A stretch of 64,000 bases of DNA from Pachyseris speciosa (taxonomy: Eukaryota > Cnidaria > Anthozoa > Scleractinia > Pachyseridae), in NCBI GenBank assembly GCA_016490735.1, contig JAEMWC010000082.1, forward strand, positions 512,501-576,500, in the 5' to 3' direction. Position 1 is the stretch's first letter, and the number at the start of each line of letters is the position of its first letter. This document shows positions 12,477-24,599 of the stretch, piece by piece. A program made the translations under genes and the position numbers. The notes below the pieces were generated by a model, which worked only from the letters and a program-made list of their open reading frames with translations, made no database searches and had not been told where the DNA came from.

Positions 12477-13425
12477 ATGGCTGATGAGTCCCTGGATAAG
12501 GCAAGCTCCGACGAATTCGATGAAGATAATGATAAGTCCAGCTCCGACGAAATCGACGAAGATAGTGACGATAAGTCCAGTTCCGACGAATTCGATGAAG
12601 ATCATGAACGGGAGCAACCTTTAGATGTAGATGATTCTTGTCATGTTAACGTAAGCACCCCCCAAAAGAAAAAGAGACGGAAAATTTTTAAGGCTGGGTC
12701 TGACTCCGATGACAGTTTGTGTGGGAGTTTGTGTTCACTGGATGATACGGGCGTCCACTATTCAAGTGAAGCTGAGTCAGGAAAGGAAACTAGTTACGTT
12801 CTTATCGAAACACCGCGAAAGAGGAAACGTTCTGCAAGTGCTGAGCCAGCTCCTGATGAAGAGGTTTGTAACAGTATGTCAGAAACACCCGATAATGAGG
12901 AATCCCAACCTTACGAGAGTATTTTGGAAGGGTTTGAAAGTGATCAGTCATATGGATTGAGCCTGTATGAAAGCCCAGAGAGTGATCCTCCTGATGGTAC
13001 CTCAAGTGATGAATCAAGTGAACATGATACCGACACAGAGAGCACTGAAGACAGTTCTCAGGAATGCTCCAGCCAGACTCCTCTGTATCCCGGGTGCAAT
13101 TTGACCAGAGAAAATTTTGATGCATTATTACTAGCCCTATTTAAGAAGCATCACATGTCTGAAGCAGCAAAAGAAGACTTGCTAAAGGTATTAGGGCTGA
13201 CATTGCCTGCTGAAAACAACGTTGCAACGTCATCCTACCAATTCAACAAACGACACGAAGAGTGCTTACTTCCTTACGAGCTGAAAGAACTCTGCCTTGC
13301 ATGCCACAGTAAGGTGGAAAGGGAAGTATGCAGAAACAGAGACTGTGACAATGAAGGGGAGAAAGTGGATCCAGTAAGGTTTTATGTACTACCACTAAAA
13401 CCACAAATTCAAAGATTGCTTAAAG
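12477..13425 (+). CDS. CACTA/EnSpm-like transposase, first coding exon
   Basis: The frame starts with ATG at 12477. Residues about 5-45 are a strongly acidic Ser/Asp/Glu repeat (SSDEFDED-like), followed by a basic KKKRRK stretch that fits a nuclear localisation signal and more acidic Ser-rich sequence. Residues about 205-315 look folded and contain a Cys-rich knuckle (CLACHSKVEREVCRNRDC). The exon ends at a GTAAG donor at about 13426; the residues that follow it in the open frame are intronic. I join it to the transposase frame at 15.0-16.8 kb because acidic N-terminal exons with a Cys knuckle precede such transposases in cnidarian genomes, which is inference from memory. A small exon near 14347-14381 is possible but not proven. 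Confidence 0.6.
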
Positions 13426-15021
13426 GTAAGAGTATACACTTTTATATGTACCTATAGTGTAAGAGTGGTATTACCGGTGGGTTTACCAAACTTCATACAA
13501 TATTGCAAGGTTCCCATAAGCTCATCTTGACTTGTTCAGGAGCAGTTGTTTGTCAATGTGTGGATCTGACGTGACAAATTTTTGCTTTAGGTAACATAAT
13601 GTTCTTTTGTTGGGATGCCACTAAACAACATTTACACACCATCTTTTTTCAAAACCAATTTTTTTGCAGTAAATTGAATTTGTTTAAAAATTGATTTGGT
13701 TTGTCATTTATTTCTCATTGTTGTTGTTATTATTATTATTCTTAAGACTGAGTCACCAGTCCCCCCTCCCCCAAACCAATTAAAATTTATCCTTTCATCC
13801 TTTAATCAATATACTCCTAAATAAGTAACAACTATACTAGGAGTTATAAGAAGACAGAATGTCATAAAAATAAATATATTATCATAAAAATGAATATGTA
13901 TATAGAAATTTAGTAAAGAAAATTATTATAGTAATAATTTATATGAATATTAAGATGTCAAGATACATTGATGACTAAATAATGACCTGAAAAAAAAGTT
14001 ATAAATTAAAAAGTTCTATTTATAAAGACAATCGTAGCCACATACAAATTAAAATCAGTGTAAGGTACATGTAATTGATTAACATGGCAGCTGAGCAGTG
14101 AATTGGGAAGTGCATAGGAAATGGTTTAAGTCTCAAACATTTGAATTTGAACTCCACATTGTTAGTCTCACCTTAATTATTAATTCAAGGACTGATTAAT
14201 ATTCAGGCCAAAACTTTTCTTTACTTTATTTAATCTAGTGGTAGAGCCAACTAATTAATTTAATTATAACAGCCCTAACTTTAAATGTGACTAAAAACTT
14301 TTATTGCCAATGGCTCCAATCCATTGACATCTGATCTCACCCCACAGAAGAATTGTGGACTGCCAAATTGAGACTACAGTATATGTGCCCTAAGTGCAGT
14401 GTATAAAGACATTACCATTGCCAATTAAATAACTATAAAAAACTCATTAATAATTCATGAAGGAAATACTCTTCTCAGTTCTTTATTTCTCTAATTAGTA
14501 TTTTTTACAAATTGGACATGCCCACAGGTAGCTGATGCTTAAGTCTAGGTGGATCATGTCTTAACTAAAGAGAGTTGAAGTTTACAGGAAGATAAATGTA
14601 CAAGTGTATAAATGCAAAAGAAATTAATTTTTAATGAGTGGCTTTATATCTGATAAAGACACAGCTAAATTTTCATCCAAGTTTCTGGGCCAAAATAACC
14701 TACAATCAAAATTTTAGTGTAAGAATGGATAGATGTACCGTAAATGAAAGCTTTTTAAACCATTCAATAAAATCGCAATTAGTGTTTTATCAAGTCCTAA
14801 AACACTCGGTACACTCCTGCTCATTTCTTAAACATTACAATATCCCTGATCACTCCCTCCCATGGCTACAAGTGTTTCCAGAACCAACTGCTAAATATGT
14901 GAGGACCAAACCAATTTCTCTTACTTTTATTTCCTCACTGATTGTTAGCTTTCCACAATATTATGTTCTACAGAGCACTGGACAACAATAGAGAGCTATA
15001 GATGGGAGATGTCACAACCAG
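13426..15021 (+). other. probable intron of the CACTA-like gene
   Basis: Very AT-rich sequence with simple ATT repeats. A short open stretch after an AG at about 14346 (reading ELWTAKLRLQ) would be in phase with the first exon and could be a small middle exon. A 117-codon open frame at 14638-14991 shows no domain and is probably chance. An acceptor-like CAG precedes 15022. Confidence 0.35.
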
Positions 15022-16825
15022 GATGGGAGGGTCTACCAGAGATTCATTAAGGAGGACCCTCGAGCCACAGGAAAGAAGGTTTTTTCCATCATGGTGAGCA
15101 GCAATGGTGCGCCATTAATTAAGTCAAGAAAATTTAGCATCTGGCCACTTATTTGCCTGCTTGTTGAGCTACCCCCTCAAGAGCGATACAAATTTGAGAA
15201 CATTCTTCTTACTGGTCTCTGGTATGGAAAATGCAAACCAGAAATTGTCTTTAACAAATTTTACTGGGGAGCTGTGTGGTCTGGCAGATGGTTGTGAATT
15301 TGAAGATAGCAATGAGCAACCCATACCCTCTGTTTGCCGCATTCAATCTGTAGTGCCAGATCTCCCAGCCAAGTCAATGCTGTTCAATCTTAAACAGTTC
15401 AATGGTCAATTTGGCTGCAGCACGTGTACACATCCTGGGAGATATGATAATGAGTTACGTGTAAGGCTGTATGAATACACCACCTCTCATTCTGTGGCCA
15501 ACAGAACAATAGAAGAAACAAGGAGATTTGCGAACATTGCAGAGACCACAGGAACTGTAGTTTTTGGCGTAAAGGGCAAGAACGTGTTTGGAAATCTTGT
15601 TGGGATTCCAGACAATTTACCCATTGACTGGATGCACTGTGTTTGTGAAGGCATCATGAATAGACAGCTGTTTAAACGGTGGTTTGATCCTCGCTTTGCT
15701 ACAGAAACATATACCTTGCTGGGATTTGCTTATGAGTTAGAGGAGACCTTTTTATCAGTCCGAGTGCCCCACGACTTCACTAGAAAACCACGTAGTCTCA
15801 ATGAACTGAAACACTGGAAAGCATCTGAATTCCGTCTATTTTTCCTCTTTGCTGGACTTCCCTGTCTGCGAAATGCTCTTCTCTCTGATGAATTCCAAGT
15901 GGATCATTTCTATCACTTTGCTCTTCTTTCAACTGCTCTTTGTTTCTTGCATTCCATTCCTATTTCCAAACCATATGTAGAGACAGCTCAAGTATTGCTG
16001 GACAATTTTGTGAGATTGCTCCCAAGTCTTTACAGCATTCAAGAGTGCACATACAATAGTCATGCTTTAATTCACTTTCCTTCCCAAGTTCTGGATCATG
16101 GCTCCCTCTCTTTTACATCTGGCTTTGTCTTTGAAGCCTTCATAGCTCATCTAAAGAGTTTGTATACTGGAACAAGAGGGATTCCAAGACAGATGGTAGA
16201 CAAACTGGGAGTCAGCCAGAACTACAAACGCCACGTGTCACAAAGCTGTAAAAACACCCCTAGTGCTGCCAGACTATCAAAACAACTGCTCAATGAAAAA
16301 GTAAACACAAGACACACAGATGGTGGGATGCTACTGCATGAGCCCATGCATTACAAGAAACTTCCTCAGTTTCAAAATGTACTTCATGGAGCATTTGGCT
16401 GTGGACTGGACAAGGATCACCTGGTTTCATTCAGGATGACAAAGAATCATGTGACTTTCCACAGTACAATGTACCCAAGAAAGGGGAATTCCTGTAGTTA
16501 CATTGTTCAGTTCCATTTACAACGAAGGGTAGCGTATGGCAAAGTTTTTTGTTACATTATGCAGCATAACATTGCTTATGCCTTGCTTGCGGAATACAGT
16601 CTGACAGGAATCAATGTCTGCCAAGAACTCCCATTACCACAAGATCCAGTTTTAAAGGAAATTGTCAGAAAGCAATTAATAGGACATCATTTTCTTGAGG
16701 TTCAAGAAACAGAAAATTTCTTGGTTGTGGACTGTGATGCAATAATAAATAGGTGCCTGTATGTTCAAGGAGAGGATGGGAGGGGTTTTATAACTCTCCT
16801 GGATACACCATATGAGCATGATTAA
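15022..16825 (+). pseudogene. CACTA/EnSpm-like transposase, C-terminal part, one frameshift
   Basis: The frame from 15022 reads DGRVYQRF, then SSNGAPLIKSRKFSIWP and LPPQERYKFENILLTGLWYG, motifs typical of EnSpm-type transposases. Near 15262 an extra T in a T run moves it into the frame that stays open to 16825. That part has a C-x2-C-x-HPG knuckle (GCSTCTHPG), a DWMH..CEG acidic motif, and the DUF4218-like stretch with NSHALIHFP and FVFEAFIAHLK. These enzymes cut and paste DNA in the nucleus. Apart from the single-base shift, the frame is open for more than 550 codons, so the lesion is either recent or a sequence error. I did not find CACTA-type terminal repeats, so a domesticated gene is possible. 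Confidence 0.65.
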
Positions 16826-17518
16826 GTCTTTGTAAAGTTAAGCTTCGGAGAGGCCATGTATAAAAGTCCATGTATAAGTTGCACCCATAGATAAGCCACA
16901 CCCCGATTGGGAAGCTCGAATTCTGAAAAAAAAAAAAAAAGGGACAACAAAGTTTGAAATTCGAATGAAGTAAACGTAAACAAAGAGAACAAGTGCGCTT
17001 TCAAAACACTAACATGTGGTCGTAATGCGAGCTTTGGATAGTGAAATTTCACTTTTCATACCTTCTTTTCCTTTTGAGTTAACTATATCAAACTTTAGAT
17101 CCTCTCTCAATGCGATTTTCTTCACGATATCAATTCGAAACAGTTGAAATGAAACAATACGAACGAGTGCTTAGTAGCCAAGCTTTGAAATGTGGAACGG
17201 AGTATGGGCATCACACATAAACACATGCCTGGAGTACTCAAGAATAATGTGGGAATATCTTCGTATAGTATTCTCTCGCACGTGACAATGATAAGCGTCG
17301 CACTGGCCGCAGGCGTCATAGCAAACAACTGTGTGGAGGAATGACGATTTCCTGTAGGGTGATGTTCAGTTGTTTGAATAAAGTGGAAAGTAATTCCTTG
17401 AGAGAACTCCTGAAGAACAAGAATAGCCGATAAACACTAGAAGATACAAATTAATGACTCCTGAAATGCTGAAGGAGCCACCACGACCTGCAAAAGGCAA
17501 TGATCAACAACAATGTGC
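16826..17518. other. intergenic 3' of the transposase gene
   Basis: AT-rich, with an A run at 16927-16940. No gene or RNA that I recognise. Confidence 0.5.
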
Positions 17519-17520
17519 TT

Positions 17521-17660
17521 TCTTTTTTTTTTTTTTTTTTTTTTTTTCTCGCCAACTTTGTTTATTATCCGACCGGTTTCATCTGATCACACAGACTTCA
17601 TCAGGGATTTAAGAGGAACACAAATTGAACTACTTTTATACTAAACGTTTACAGTATAAA
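17521..17660 (-). mobile_element. retroposed fragment with poly(A), hammerhead-bearing
   Basis: On the minus strand a hammerhead motif (17567-17608) is followed by about 20 bases and then a run of A (a T run of about 25 on the plus strand, 17523-17547). This is the layout of a retroposed copy of a Penelope-like or retrozyme-type RNA. Outer limits are not defined. Confidence 0.5.
17567..17608 (-). ncRNA. hammerhead ribozyme motif, minimal stem III
   Basis: Read on the minus strand: stem I ATCC pairs with GGAT; then the CTGATGA box; one extra A; stem II GTCTG/CAGAT (one G-T wobble) with a six-base loop; the GAAA box; a palindromic stem III ACCGGT; and the GTC cleavage triplet just before GGAT. 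All core nucleotides are present. A stem III this short is characteristic of the hammerheads of Penelope-like elements and retrozymes, which are thought to work as dimers. The wobble in stem II looks like CpG decay. Confidence 0.7.
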
Positions 17661-18254
17661 GCACGTTCAAAGTAGGGTGTGAACAGCAAACAACACCCAC
17701 AAACAAATACGCACAGGTTACAAAATGTGCAATAGTTAATTTTGGGGGTCAGGATTTAACATTAAATATTTAATTTCAGGCCTCATTAATGGGAGGCTTA
17801 TTAGAGAGGGGGGACTTATTTCAAATCTTAAACATGCCGTTTTTGTCTTAAACTAGTTTTTGTACCAAACTCAAACATCTGTAGTGAAACTTTAGTATTT
17901 AATAGAGAGCAGCAAACATTATTATGTTTGACTGTATGTTTGTTTAAAAAACAAACCAACTGAGCCGCATGAAGTGGATTTTGTAGAAGGAATAGGAGGG
18001 ACTAATTACAGTTAATTACGGTTACCGGAAACTACCAACCTTAAAACTCACCCAAATTGATTTGTAAGATGTTAAAATCCTCAGTTCTTATTATTTGTAA
18101 TAGATTCTTATGAAGAAGTTTAAAACTGATCTTGATACAATGAGGGATCTTTAATGGAAACTAAAATTTCTAAATACAAACTGAATTTTCAAGTCTAATA
18201 ATTACAAACTGTTTATAGTAATGAAAACTAATTAATTTGACAATTAGATCTTCA
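17661..18254. other. AT-rich intergenic
   Basis: No coding frame, RNA or repeat that I can define. Confidence 0.5.
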
Positions 18255-18685
18255 CAGGATGTTGGGGGTTCAGATCTTAATAAGATCTTAAATAAGATCT
18301 TGTTAAGAACTTAACATTAAGTCTGGGTTACATTAATAGAATCTTGTAGGAATGTTAAATGCTTAATAAGATCTGACAAAGATTTTGAGGATCAAGATCT
18401 TAATAGGATCTTAGGTAAGATCTTGTTAAGAACTTAACACCCTGTCTTACTTAAATAGATTCTTCTAAGAATCTTAGAAGATCTTAATAAGATCTGGTAA
18501 GATCCCAAGAAGCTTAGCAGCCACAAGATAATATCAAGATTTTGTTAAGAAATGTAGTAAGACCTTATTAAGATCTGAAATCTTAACAAGGTCTTAATAA
18601 GATCTTAACAAGATCTTAATCTTAATTGCATCTTACAAGATTCTTACCAGATCTTGTAAGATCTTACAAGATCTTAATAAGATTT
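18255..18685. repeat. AAGATCTTAATAAGATCTT tandem array
   Basis: About 430 bp of AAGATCTT, TTAATAAGATC and TTAAGAACTTAAC modules. The right end (AAGATCTTAATAAGATTTCC then ACCTGG) is the reverse complement of the left end of the array at 5951, marking a defined element terminus. Confidence 0.85.
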
Positions 18686-18774
18686 CCACCTGGGGGGATA
18701 CATTTAATTTTTCACCAAGACTTTTTCGTGCGGTATAAAATTTATGCAAGTTTTCCTTTTTTTATCTTTGCATT

Positions 18775-19740
18775 TAGGGCTTCGTTAATGCGAAAAAGGG
18801 CTTCCCTTCCTATTTGGCCTTACAATCAAAATTTCTTTAAAATTCACTCTCCTTTGGGCTACAGATTGGTTATCATGTCCGAAATGCACAGTACAACCCA
18901 AAAATGATGCTCCCGCAAGAACTTCTTATTGTGTCTACAAACCAGCAACTTCTTGCGGCTACTTGCAGAATGTGCGAACACCACAAACAGAAACAGGGTG
19001 CAGCTGGTCTTGCAGCTTGCGGTAACTGTAAGATTAATTTGTGCATTATTTTTTGGCTGGCTGTACACTGTAGGTCTACACTCATTTATTTGAAGATACT
19101 GTGCCTTATTATAGAAAATTAACGCTAATTTTATTTAAGGTATTTGAAATAAACAAAACTTAAATTAATGCGAATTGAAGGAAAAATTACTTTCCAATAA
19201 AGGAAATTACATGTAGTGTGAAAGAGGTGCTAAAATTGCAAAATAAGGGAAATTAACGCAACTTGCCTAAAGAAACAGAATTTTTTGAGACAACAGGAAC
19301 AAACTTATTCATACACTAAGTGTAAAAATCCACAATGCAAGCAATGTTCATGGAGTTTTCCCTAAATATGTGGGTTAAGCAAAGGAATCCAGCCACTTTG
19401 AGTGTTCTTTACAGTGACTATGATACCGGCAGATCTACACCCTGATAACAGAATGCTTTTTAATTTTCCAGAAATATTGTAGACATTTACATTTAACTTT
19501 GTGAAAGATTGATCTACAATATTCTTCAGTGCACAAAAAAAGCTACAGTATTGTTTCCTACATGTAGTTGTCAAGAATGTCTGGAGTGCATCGAGAATTT
19601 GAGGCAAAAGTAATGGAAATTAAGAGCGTGGAAATTTACATGCCACTAAATGACATTGAAATTAAAGCTAACAAAAATTAACACAACTTAAATTAACACA
19701 AACTTTTTAAATTCGCATTAATTTTGTGAAGCATTTATTT
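18775..19740. repeat. possible DNA element with TTAATGCGAA ends
   Basis: AAATTAATGCGAATT at about 19163-19177 is inverted as AATTCGCATTAATTT at about 19709-19723, and a TTAATGCGAA also lies at 18785. Several TTAACGCA/TTAACACA motifs lie between. No transposase seen; the limits are uncertain. Confidence 0.35.
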
Positions 19741-20413
19741 CCTTTAATAAGGTAATAATGAACCAGCTGAAGTGATATATGGCAGAACTGACAATCATTT
19801 GTTTTAAAAGCACAGACAATCCAGGAAATCAACCATGCATGAGATCCTTTTTACATGTAATTCTGTTTCTTGAGTTTTGGAAAAGTCAATTATTTTGTTA
19901 CTTCATCAAGTTCTTTTTATGACACCTTAAGGCTACAAAATAAATACAATTAGCAGAATGACTTTAGGGAAATTGGATCAAAAGCCAAATTGTCTTTTAC
20001 ACTTTTTTGCACCAAGCCATTTGATTATGAAGTTTTTCAAGGTTCAAAAATTGCCTGTGTTAGTAGCCCTTTAGGGAATTCATCAAAATCATTTCATTCA
20101 TTTGGGCGTATATCGCAGGATGTACGAACCTGACAGGAGATGGCGGTTTCCGTCAATTAATTGTTGCCCCAATTCCTGGCCACCTTTAAAGGTCATCACA
20201 CACAGGGAATGTTCGCGGGGAACATTCCCCTCATGTGTACCAACCTTTAAGATCAGGTGCAGTTATTGCATACATGCACTGATCAGTACCTATCCCTCCA
20301 CTGGAATTTTAAAAATTCTGAAACATTCAAGCTCAATTCATTCTATCAAATTATGGGGGTGCTGGCTACCTGAAATTGTAGTAACTTAAGAGTTAAAAAT
20401 GCCAGGCAACCAT
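19741..20413. other. AT-rich intergenic
   Basis: Nothing recognised, apart from a GGGAATGTTCGCGGGGAACATTCCCC fold-back split around 20206-20231. Confidence 0.5.
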
Positions 20414-21240
20414 TTAAAGTGCTACTATGACAAAATTTACATCTTTCCTGTCTAAGCCATTATAAAGTATAACAAAAAAGGAGTCTATAAGAGAAGAAGA
20501 ATGGTGTTTGTAAGTATTCTCAAATATCTCTTTTTTGTTCCAGAGATATTCAATATGCAAATTAGCCAATTGATGATAACATAATCTCAACGAAATTTTG
20601 ATCAAATAAATTATGTTGAAGAAAGATATCTCAGCCAATCTGGATCAAAAACTCTTGATTCTTTGCAGTAAGATTCTACTAGATGTGCTCCACAATATGA
20701 GCTTACCAGTTTTGTTACCATGGCAACATACAGGGTTCCAGACCTTCCTGATATTAAGGGTTTTGCTGGCCACCTTTGGTGTTCGAATTTGCCAATGGTG
20801 CCCCATCTGCATGATCCAGCAAGCATATGTCAGGTCTAGTTTGTGGCCTTGTTTAATGTTTTTTGAACAAAAAAAGCACTAAAATACATTGAAACCAGGT
20901 TGGAGGGGACTGAAAAAGAGTGAGTTTCCATGGGAACAATTTTTTTTATGGCCATAACTGTTGGTGTGTTACCTGATGAACTACTAGCCTACCAAGTTTC
21001 AATGGTGTCTGCTGTAAATTGACCAAGATAGCTCTATTTGTGTACTTGATGTTATATTGGGTTGAGTCTATGACATCATCAGTCTTCTCATTTGCATATT
21101 TTTTGAAACTTCAATATCTCTGGAACCAAAGCAGATATTTGCAAACTGTAAATGGCATTTTTAATCTTTCCTGGAATTCTACGTGATAAACCTAAAAATT
21201 CAAGGGGTTAAAATTTGATCATACTGTAGTAGCACTTTAA
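20414..21240. mobile_element. MITE, TTAAAGTGCTACTA ends
   Basis: An 827-bp element with perfect 14-bp terminal inverted repeats (20414-20427 and 21227-21240). The inverted similarity continues further in: CCAGAGATATTCAATATGCA near 20541 answers TTTGCATAT...CAATATCTCTGG near 21094-21124. No coding capacity. Confidence 0.75.
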
Positions 21241-21980
21241 GAAAAGGTACACGTATTTTGCATGTTCAGGGACACAAACATACAAACATAGATATAATAC
21301 ACACAAATAGATACCATATAAAGAAAATTAAGTTAACTACCAGTAGGCTAAGATTGTATTGCAAAACAGAATTTTTATCCAAAAAGAGCAAAATACAGAA
21401 ATCTAGTAGTTTTGACAAAGTGGTGTTTCATTTTTATTTTAAATAAAGACAATGAAGATGATTCAATATCTTCTTGGATGGAATTCCTTACTGATTGGCC
21501 TTGAAATCTTCTATTGAATATTCCGTAATTTGTTTTTTTTTTTGGGAGATAATGAGACCGTCTTGCAGCAAGCCTTGTGTTATACATGTAGTTACAGTAT
21601 AGTGCTATGGTTCTCAGATAGGTGGCGCAGTCTATTTTGTGCACCCCTACACCCTTAAACAATATGGGTTGTCATTGAGTGCACAACATGAAATTGTCTC
21701 TTAGACAGGCAATAATTATTTTTGCAGCCATTTTTGGTAATCTAAGTACAACCTGAATTTGCCTGTGTCGGCAACAGTTAGTATCACTGCAATTTTACAG
21801 CAATTTGGTTTTGTTTTTACAATGATGACAACAGAATGCAGGCAACAAATACACCATAAAACATTATAGTACTTTGAAATGGTCTTCTTTTGGTACAGTA
21901 TAATTATTATAGTCATTACTCATAGCAAGATCGCAAGGAATTTGAAATTGATAGGTCTGCTTTGCGAAGAGCATAAGCAG
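21241..21980. other. AT-rich intergenic
   Basis: Nothing recognised. Confidence 0.5.
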
Positions 21981-22094
21981 CATGGTGATTTTCAAAACCG
22001 TAAAAGTCTGGGTGCAACATGTAATACAATTTTTAGTGATACAATTTTAAGTACATGTTGCATCCGGACTTTTACGGTTTTGAAAATCACCATG
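21981..22094. repeat. 114-bp hairpin with 43-bp arms
   Basis: The arms 21981-22023 and 22052-22094 are reverse complements apart from about three mismatches, with a 28-base loop. The loop has ATACAATTTT twice. It is a snap-back element or a long RNA hairpin. No TIR or target duplication is needed to explain it and none is clear. Confidence 0.8.
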
Positions 22095-23595
22095 AAAACC
22101 ATCATCCAAAATAATAATTGTTAACTTAAAAACCCTTAATAAATGTTGTGTTATAGGCCATCTTTAACAGCCTGTTGATGACCATTAGATTAGTTATGCT
22201 AATGTGTTTTGGGCTCCCTAAATTTGTTGTTGTTGATTTCCTTTTTCCTTTTGTGACACATGACATGTATAAAACATGCTAAACTGTATAAAAACTGTTT
22301 CTTTTGTTGTTTTTTGCTTTGTGTTGTTCCATTTCATACAACTACTGTACAATAATTTCCAGTGAGAAGCAGGAATTGGATTGATTATTTTGTGCTTCAT
22401 GCAGTTCAGATTGAAAAAAAAAAACACTCCTGGGGTGTAGGGGTGCATTCCTTGTTTTTAGTGGTAATTGTTGATTTGCTTTGTCCTTTAAGTCATAACA
22501 GTGACCATGTTCAGTTTTCTCCTTACACTATCACTACCTGACCAAACATAAGGGTTATGTTATGTGAATAAGGGAATTTATCATTAATGACATTCACAAA
22601 CTATGGCCGAATTGGACGTTGGGTAAATCAGGACCCACTACAGTGGGTCCCTGGCAGAAAAGGGTTAAATTAATTATTTGGGCTAAGTACAGATTGAGGC
22701 AATACCCAGTCAGTGATTACCCTCTTGGCTGTGTGGGGTGCCTTGGGGAAAGGGGGATTTGCTTGGCCCCTATGGTCTTAAAGTGATCTAACTGGTAACA
22801 GATCGGATTTCACACTTGCCACTGACAGGGTTGTCATGTTACCCCTCCATGTCTGACTTGAATTTCACATCGCTCCACAATCCTTTAAAGCAGCTCCTCC
22901 AATTGCTTCTCCAGCCATCTTGAGTAATTTAAATAACTCATAATGTCATTTCCAGAAAGGGGAGTGTAGTGAGTCTGTCTTTTGTAGATGACTTTTATTA
23001 GTTTTCATCAAATCTTCCTTCCCCTCTGGTTTTCAAATGAGAGGCCAATTAAAATATAAGATTATTTTCATTTGTGAAGAAAGCCAGGGATCCATGGAAT
23101 TTGGAGATCACACTATTTCACACTTGTATATCCTAACACATGTAATTTGCATATATTTACAGTCAGTTCGTGCCAGTTATCAGAATAAAAAGGTATAACT
23201 GCCTGCTAACTACTCACGTTGTGATACTATGTGCACCTGTATTGTAATGTCCCGGTATTTTTAGTGACATGTAGAGTGTCCAGGGCTAGTTTAAATGGAG
23301 TCCTGAATTAAGTTGGACACCAGTGGTGGTCACAGCCAAGGTTCGTGTCCCTAGTTGTTCTTTAATGTCCCACAGAATCAATTATGAAGAGTTGTGAGAC
23401 GGGGCCTACTGTTAATGGTAACTTCTCCCCACAGACAGTGTTTGTGTTTGTGTGGCCTGATGAGACTAGGGAAGGATGTAAGTACGCGGAGTGGACAGCA
23501 AGTCTTGTATGATTCTCCTAAACATTAACTAATTAACGGACTGATTATTATACCTTGTATTCAGAGAATGGTTTAACTTAGTTAAGTTAATTATT
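22095..23595. other. intergenic
   Basis: Mixed composition. No gene, RNA or repeat that I can define. Confidence 0.5.
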
Positions 23596-23985
23596 CGGGC
23601 TTCCGGCGTCTCGCGGCTCGCCCGGGTCTTAAAATGTCGACGGTTCTCCTTTTTATTCTTTGTCGAGTTTCATCCACAAAGCTCACTTCCGGCGTTTCTG
23701 CGCAAGCGCTAACTATTTTTAACAATTCAACAGCAGGAATGATGCCTGTTGTCACGTATCGGAAAACGTTGATTCACCTTGTGTCTGAAGTCTAAACAAC
23801 TAATATGGTAAGAGAAATGTCTATACGAATGTTTGCAAGTTCAACTGCGAGAAGAAAGCTTTTGACATGACCAAAATATAACTCCAGATGGACTGCCGTG
23901 TTCCCCGTATCCGCTCCATTGAGATGTACATTTTGTTCAATAACTCAAGTACGGGATATCACACAACCCTGAGACTTTGACAGAT
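23596..23985. repeat. dispersed repeat copy (second copy at 55556)
   Basis: 23596-23908 matches 55556-55880 in the same orientation (shared CACAAAGCTCACTTCCGGCG, AAGCGCTAACTATTTTTAAC, ACTCCAGATGGACTGCCGTG). This copy continues past CCCCGT into ATCCGCTCC, while the other is interrupted there. 23926-23985 also matches 1104-1166 inverted. Confidence 0.85.
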
Positions 23986-24595
23986 AGTTTATTTTCCTAC
24001 TTTCCCACAATATCTCAATTTCTGGACTTTAATTTTTGAATGGAAAGCGAGTAGTTTTTACAAACGTACTTGCGTGACTTGAAACTGTCCGAGAAACGTT
24101 CCTTTCTTATGTTTCAAATGACCCTGGATTGACGTATTTGTAAACAGTTTCACTCTGCTAATTAATTTTCTACTCACATTTCACCGAGACTCCATTAACG
24201 TTTATGCGAAAAAATCCTACATCGTTCGATAAGCGTTTCCTTTCTCAAACACTTATCCATCGAAGCGGAAACAAGTGTGCTTAGTTTCTTTTGGAATCAA
24301 TACACTATTTTTATGATATTGCATATCGATAAACCCTTTTTAGACAGTGCAATATTTTTAGATCCCTCCAAAATCACAACAGATTATTTACGAATCCCCC
24401 CATTTGATCAGAAGGAAAAACCTGCCCTCCCCCCCCCCCCCTCCAAGAGAACAACATTTCAATGGGATGTCCATGTACGAGAACAGCTGTCCCAAAAAAT
24501 TGAGTTCTATAACAACTCTCCCAGTGGTATATAACAGCTGTCCCAGGACAATGTGAAAAAGTGTGACCGAAACGTTTGCACTTCCCTGTTATGCA
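23986..24595. other. intergenic with C run
   Basis: A C run of 13 lies at about 24429-24441. No gene that I can support. Confidence 0.5.
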
Positions 24596-24599
24596 AAGT

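Noticed and set aside
14638..14991. 117-codon frame before the transposase exon
   Set aside because: Ends in a stop before the transposase frame, lies in AT-rich intron sequence and shows no transposase motif.
18904..19122. Cys-rich frame (CRMC...CGNC)
   Set aside because: Looks like a possible zinc knuckle, but it is short, lies in a repeat-like region and has no neighbouring exon that I can support.
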